DNA of 64,000 nucleotides, from the NCBI GenBank assembly GCA_965112735.1, contig OZ218958.1:2666001-2730000 (forward strand), in the 5' to 3' direction. The notes below the pieces were generated by a model. The model saw only the letters and a program-made list of their open reading frames with translations. It did not search any database and was not told the DNA's origin. Source of the stretch: Phaeosaccion multiseriatum (lineage: Eukaryota; Ochrophyta, other classes). Both the position numbers and the translations under genes were made by a program. Positions 58,942-64,000 of this stretch are shown one piece after another. Position 1 is the stretch's first letter; each line of letters starts with the position of its first letter.

Positions 58942-61900
58942 GGTGTGAGGGGAAGTGTAGGGCGCGGGGAGAGAGGGGACTTGAGAAACGAGATGCTCAT
59001 ATGATGCCCATATGTAATGCGAATCATACCATACTAATATTGTTGCCCCTGTGCCGTACCTGACGATTCTTCTCAAAGGCAAGCTGATATGCCGTAGGGC
59101 CCTCCTTGGTGAGCGCCAAGATATCCACGTCCTCATGTGCGCTTATAAAGTTGGAGGCAAGCTCAAAGATAAAGGCGAGCCGACGAAAGATGTAAGGCTC
59201 CACGATGGACCCAATCAGAGGTAGGCGCCGCAGAGTAACGGCGGTGGTGGTGGGAAGGGTGAAGGACTCGGCGAGCTTGTTCCACTCGTCGAGCTCTTCT
59301 TCTTCGACGTCAAGCTGAGCGTCAACGTTCTCTTTGAGCACACGGAGGCCCGTGCTGGTGAGCCAGCCCTTTTGGTACCGCTCCTGTTGTCGTTGTTGTG
59401 TTGTTGTGATGGTGTGGTGATGATGGCGTCGTGGTGGTGGTGGTGGTGATGTGATTGTGTTGCGTCGTCAGTTGTGAGATTGTGACCATCGCTATCCAAC
59501 ACTTTTACCCCTCACATCCTCCTCCCTCAAATAGGACCGACGACGCTTTCCCGCAGCGTCTCCACCCAAGCAACCCACTCAACCAACCACGCAAGTACCA
59601 ACCAAGGTGCGCCAACCACCCAACCAATCAAACCATCAACCAACCAACCAACCAATCAGCCCGACCAACCCGACCCACCCAGCCACCCAACCCACCCACC
59701 CACCCAACCAAACCATCAACCAACCAACCAACCAATCAGCCCGACCAACCCGACCCACCCAACCACCCAACCCACCCAACCAACCAACCAAACCATCAAC
59801 CAACCAACCAACCAATCAACCAACCAAACAATCAACCAACCAACCCGTCCAACCAAATCAAACCATCAACCAACCAACCAACCAATCAACCCGACCAACC
59901 CGACCCACCCAACCCACCCACCCACCACCCAACCAATCCAGTCAACCTAGCCAACCTAGCCAACCCAGCCACCCACCAACCTGATAGTTGGCCTTGACCG
60001 CGGTGAGGAACCTCACTCTGCTCTCTGCAATGGCCATGTGCTCCTCCTGCGCGTAACTGTCAAGATCATCGTCGTCCATATCCACCACTCCGTTGCCAAA
60101 CTCACCCTCCTCGCCCTCCTCCTCCTCTTCACCCCCTGTGTCGTCGCCCCCCACGGGCACTTCATCATCCATGTCTCCTATACGTCGCCCGCCCCCGAAC
60201 TCTCCAACGAGGGATCGGCCCCCTGCACCCCCCGGTGTGGCCCCATTGGCAGGGTTCTCCCCCCCGGGGTCGTCATCATCCCCCAAGTAGTGCAAAAAGC
60301 CCCCTCCCCCGCCCCCCCCCCCCCCTCCTCCTCCTCCTCCTCCTCCTCCAGCTTCGTCATTCTTCCACTCATCCAAGTGCCTCTTTCGCAGCTCCGACAC
60401 GCTGAGCCTTCCTCCCCCCCCTGCCCCGCCCCATTTCCCTGGTTCTTCCCCTCCTCCTCCTGTATCACCAACTGCTCCGGCTGCTCGTCCGCCCCAAGAC
60501 CCCTCCGCCAGTGTCGATACACTGTCTCTGCTGTCCTGCTGCCCCTCTCCCCCTGCCCCTGCGCCTCCCTCCCCACCTCCCCCTCCTGCCGCAGCGGACG
60601 AAGTAGTGGCTGTGCTGCTACTGCTGATCTGACTGAGGCGGCGCCTGGAGCTTCCTCTAAGGTTGTGCCTCGACACTCCGAGGGCGTCGAGGCGCTTGTT
60701 CACACTCTTGTTTGTCTTTTGATGCAGAGTCACGTTGTGCAGCTGATGGAAAAGACATGAGAAGTAAGGGGACGGAAAAGGGACAGGATTTAACGGAAGA
60801 CAAGGGAGAAAAGAGCAGGAAGAAGGGAGAGCAAAAGAAGGAAGAGAGGAGAGCAGAGAAGAAAGACGAGGGAGGAGAGAGGAAAGGACGGGACGGAGAG
60901 AGGGGGGCAAAGCAACGAGACGACGTGTTCGAGTAGAGGGAATGGGGTTTTATCAGCTCTAAGGAGATAAAACCCGTCCCTCGCCACGTTTCCATCTACC
61001 GCACGCACCCCCTCACCCACCCACCCACGCACCCACGCACCATCCCAACCATCACACACACGCACACACCCACACACACACACGCACGCACGCACGCACG
61101 CACGTACGCACTCACTCACCTGTTCATCGTTGTCCTCCTGCGTGGCCGTGGCTCTCTCAATATCTCGGATGGTGGCTTTGAGGGCCTGTTCTGTCTTCTG
61201 AAGCTCTCCGATGGCCGCCGCCCTCTGCTTGGCCAAGGCGCTAATCTTGTCGGAAATCTCCTCCAGGCTCTCCCTCCTCCCCCCCCCTTCCAGCCCCTGC
61301 CCCTCTCCACCACCACCACCACCCCCAACAACACCAGCACCTCCTCCTCCTCCTCCTCCTCCTCCTCCTCCTCCTCCTCCTCCTCCTCCTCCTCCTTCTT
61401 CTTGCTCGTAATGCACGCTGTTTCTGTGCTTCTGGTGACCATTGCTGTCTCCCTTCGCCTCTCCCTCCTGTCCATGCCCTTGCCCCTGTGGCCCCAGGGA
61501 GGCCCGCCTCGCCGCCGCAAACTTGCCCAGTTGCTCCGTGGATAAGTGGCTCACATCAAGGTCCCACCCACTCCTCTTCTGCACCCAGCCACCCTCTGCT
61601 ACTACTCCTTCCTGCTCGTGTTGGTGATGCGACATGTCGCCAGAGCTGCCCCCGGAGGGCGTGAGCGGCATCATGTGACCCCACTCCCCGTCCTCCTCCA
61701 CGTGATCGTCCACCTCTGGGTGGGTGGTGGTTCGGAAGGAAGCAGTTGCCGACACCGCCGCAGCAGCTGCAGCAGTAGCAGCAGATTCCTCGTTCGGCCC
61801 TCCCCCTCCCCCTCCTGCTGCTGCTGCTCCTCCCCCTCCTCCTCCTCCTCCTCCTCCTCTTTGGCTTGAGTCGGTGGAGCGAGGAGAGTCGAAGAGTTTC

Positions 61901-63800
61901 GAGTTGCCGCGGCCTCCCGTCCTCCACTCCTCTGACTCCGCAGGATCCGCAGGAGGGAGAGTCGTCACCTTGACCAGCGGCAGCATATCCGCGTGTCCTG
62001 CGTCTCCTTCTCCTCCTGCTCCTCCTCCTTCTCCTCCTCCTCCTCCTCCTTCTCCTCCTCCACCTCCTCCTCCTCCTCCTCCTCTCAAACGCAGACCCGC
62101 ATCGAGCGCGGACATATCCACAACCCGCACGCCGCCGTTGGCATCATCCTCCTTCCCCTCCTCCTGCTCCTTCACCTCCTCCTCCTCATCATTATCATCA
62201 TCATCGTCGTCGTCGCCAGAAATCGAGTAGAGCAGACGGCGCGCGCTGCCGGCCATGCCCTGCGTGTTGAGTCTCTTGAGGTTTCCCCCTACCGATGCCG
62301 CACTGGCGGAGCTGTTGTCGAGCTCGTACCACGCGTCCGCAGAGAGAGACATTTGCGGGGAAGAGTGGAGGTGCTGCTGCTCGAGAGTGGCCTTCCTCTG
62401 TATATGGGTGCACGCACGCACACACGCACACACACAGAGAGGCATATATGCACACGCACAGAGAGAGAGAGAGAAAGAGAAAGAGAGAGGGAGGGAGACG
62501 CACACATGCGGACGTAATGGGATGGGATGAAGTCACAACGCAGAAACCAATTAGCAGCGTCGCACATTGGCACGCGTGTATACAAGGGAACGGCCCCCGA
62601 ACCTTTCACCATCATCCTGCCTGCCTACGAGCTGATGTTCTGCTTCCTCCTCAAAACTGAAACTCAAACCCACCTTGCTGCTATCCCCTCCTCCCACGTA
62701 GAAGGCTCTGTGATACTTGTACCATGTGGCTCTGAGGCGCGGAGGGAGGTGACACAGGCTATCCTCTCTGCCCTTAGTGGTCCAGCAAGAGCGGCACCAT
62801 TGCGACACTGAGTTGCTCAGCATCGCACAGAATTGGACGAAGGGAACCTGTGAAGGAGAGAGGGGAAGAGGGGAGAGAGAGATGGGAGGGGGGGGGTGGA
62901 GAGGGAGGGAGAGTAGAAGGGGGAGGGAGGGAGAGTACGGGGGGAAAGGGAGGGAGAGAGTGAGGAGGGGAGCAGGGAGAGCGAGAGAGGGAGGGGGGAT
63001 GGAGGGAGAGAGTGAAGAGGGGGCATGGACGGAGGGAGAGAGGGAGGGAGAGAGAGAAAGAGGAGGGTAGGGAGGGAGAGCGAGAGAGAGGGGGAGGGGG
63101 AAGGGTTGGAGTAGGGGGGGTACCCAGTGAGTGAGGTGATCGGGGGGGGGGCACGATGCGAGGCGTCATGTCATAGAAATCTTAATTGAGGTCTGCTCCC
63201 CCCCACTGGTACCGCACCCTCCCACACACACACGGACACACACGGACACACACACACGCACACAAGCACACACGCACACACACGTACGCACACATGCACA
63301 CAAACACACACACACACACACCCTCCCCCCCTTGCCCTCCTTACTTGGAGCACACTGGGCCTCATTGCGCCGTCATCGTTCGAGAGGCTCGCCTCCCAAG
63401 AGTAGCTCGCGTCGGCGATGGAGGTACCGTATTCGGCTGTGCATTCACAAATGGCAAGTAGGCAAGGTAGGCAAAGAGGCACCATGGGCGGTAGGCAGTC
63501 TTGAGTTTAGTTTGAGTTTGAGTGCGATATACAAGACCTCTTCTCTCCCCGCTCCTCCTGTACCCTATACCCCCCCCCCCACCCCTAATTCGTTTCTCCA
63601 GGTACCCTTTCCCCTCCCCCCTGCCCGCTCTCACCCGCTCTCTCCCGCTCCTGAATAAGCTCCTCCTCCTCTTGCGTGAGCAGGATGGAGCCGTGCCGGA
63701 TGCGGTGCCAGTATGTCTTGGCCGTGAGCACGGGTAAGTAGCGCCACACCATCTCCCAGTCTGCATCTCCGAGGAATCGATCGCCTTTCAGCATGTCCAC
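53072..63800 (-). CDS. Na+/H+ exchanger-like protein with cyclic-nucleotide-binding domain, C-terminal part
   Basis: Fifteen in-phase exons are visible: 63635-63800, 63345-63436, 62674-62847, 61120-62397, 59981-60742, 59060-59383, 58596-58814, 58184-58324, 57443-57955, 56251-56900, 55878-55950, 55431-55538, 54248-55220, 53834-54016, 53072-53514; 2,032 residues. The 5' part, including any transporter membrane domain, lies beyond the right edge. Landmarks: KGDRFLGDADWEMVWRYLP, as after the membrane domain of NHE proteins; helical linker ERYQKGWLTSTGLRVLKENV and VVEEIFHHGYINEREYETLT, like the SOS1 cytosolic domain; and a CNBD (LLKDVPFFSYLSPDELEAVI ... GWFVVCRGSVRQI ... GTVFGMDDQLLDKPYRSTYV) with a 60-residue insert. 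SOS1/SLC9C-type exchangers move Na+ and H+ under cyclic nucleotide or phosphorylation control. The transporter identity is inferred from the tail only. Confidence 0.7.
57310..57385. repeat. (TTCC)n array in exchanger gene intron
   Basis: About 60 bp of perfect TTCC units near the donor end of the intron between exons 57443-57955 and 56251-56900; the rest of that intron is GTGAG/GTGG repeat. Confidence 0.9.
59560..59975. repeat. (CCAA)n minisatellite in exchanger gene intron
   Basis: Tetramers CCAA/CCAAT/CCCA arranged in higher-order units of about 90 bp: the block containing atcagcccgaccaacccgaccc recurs near 59655 and 59735 and, with a change, near 59885. It fills nearly the whole intron. 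Confidence 0.9.
61320..61400 (-). repeat. Exonic (TCC)n tract encoding polyglycine
   Basis: Inside the 61120-62397 exon; gives about 20 consecutive Gly in the linker between the NHE-like start and the CNBD region. Similar shorter Gly tracts occur near 60310-60350 and 61820-61860. Confidence 0.85.
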
Positions 63801-63867
63801 CTGAGAGTGGTATTGGCCGTGGGATGGCAGCCAGTGGTAGTGGTAGTGGTAGTGGTGGTGATGGTGG

Positions 63868-63934
<67 letters not shown>

Positions 63935-64000
63935 GGTGGTGGTGGTGGTGGGGATAAATGAAGAAAAGAACAGTGCATGCATTCGTCGTGTGTGTGTCAC
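63801..64000. repeat. (ATG/GTG)n triplet repeat in exchanger gene intron
   Basis: GTG/GTA triplets, a long ATG/GAT run (63868-63920) and GTG run (63920-63950) lie just upstream (minus sense) of the actctcag acceptor at 63801-63808. The next upstream exon is outside the window. Confidence 0.8.

Noticed and set aside
59455-59997. Frame of NQPTNQP repeats, and ankyrin- or prion-like Asn/Gln protein idea
   Set aside because: It is the CCAA minisatellite in an intron of the exchanger gene.

Overview
This is a compact eukaryotic nuclear window. Genes are split by short introns (about 100-550 bp), with GT-AG boundaries that I could place by hand. Coding and non-coding DNA are both full of simple repeats, especially (CTG/CAG)n, (TCC)n, (CCCT)n, (CATC)n and (GT)n. 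The best guess is a photosynthetic stramenopile (ochrophyte) alga. Two proteins begin with a signal peptide followed by a Phe-containing cleavage motif (CFAGR, NAFVV), as in plastid import through a complex plastid. An axonemal inner-arm dynein light chain implies motile flagella. The LRR gene carries one LRR per exon. I cannot fix the lineage more closely.

Layout, left to right: a partial minus-strand gene (1-340); a secreted Cys-rich glycoprotein (715-1596); a mitochondrial-type membrane/coiled-coil protein (2154-3638); signal peptidase complex subunit 1 (4234-5387, minus); a low-confidence Ser/Gln-rich ORF (5673-6518); Golgi transport protein GOT1 (to 8224); a decayed ankyrin-like fragment (8444-9116, minus); an LRAT-domain protein (9749-11315, minus) divergent from axonemal dynein light chain DNALI1/p28 (11497-12198); a giant C2/EF-hand protein (13380-20099, minus) divergent from succinate dehydrogenase CybS (20406-21595); a plastid HAT-repeat RNA-maturation-like factor (23184-28139, minus); a BAR/F-box-like/TBC Rab-GAP fusion (28423-34016); a secreted protein of unknown fold (34444-37567, minus); a hypothetical protein (38621-39388); a plastid-type ribosomal protein L11 methyltransferase (39802-45284); a short element with 18-bp terminal inverted repeats (45901-46170); an intracellular LRR/coiled-coil/kinase/RING-IBR-like fusion (46490-52430); and the C-terminal 2,000 residues of a Na+/H+ exchanger-like protein with a cyclic-nucleotide-binding domain (53072 to beyond the right side, minus).

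The genes do not form one pathway. Membrane traffic recurs (SPCS1, GOT1, BAR-TBC, C2/EF), as does organelle function (CybS, HAT factor, PrmA). The most novel-looking items are the LRR-kinase-RING/IBR fusion, whose LRR exons look recently duplicated and diversified, and a dispersed 15-bp word (CAGTTGGTGATACAG). That word occurs eight times exactly, in exons in the sense orientation and in introns in the antisense orientation close to 3' splice sites.
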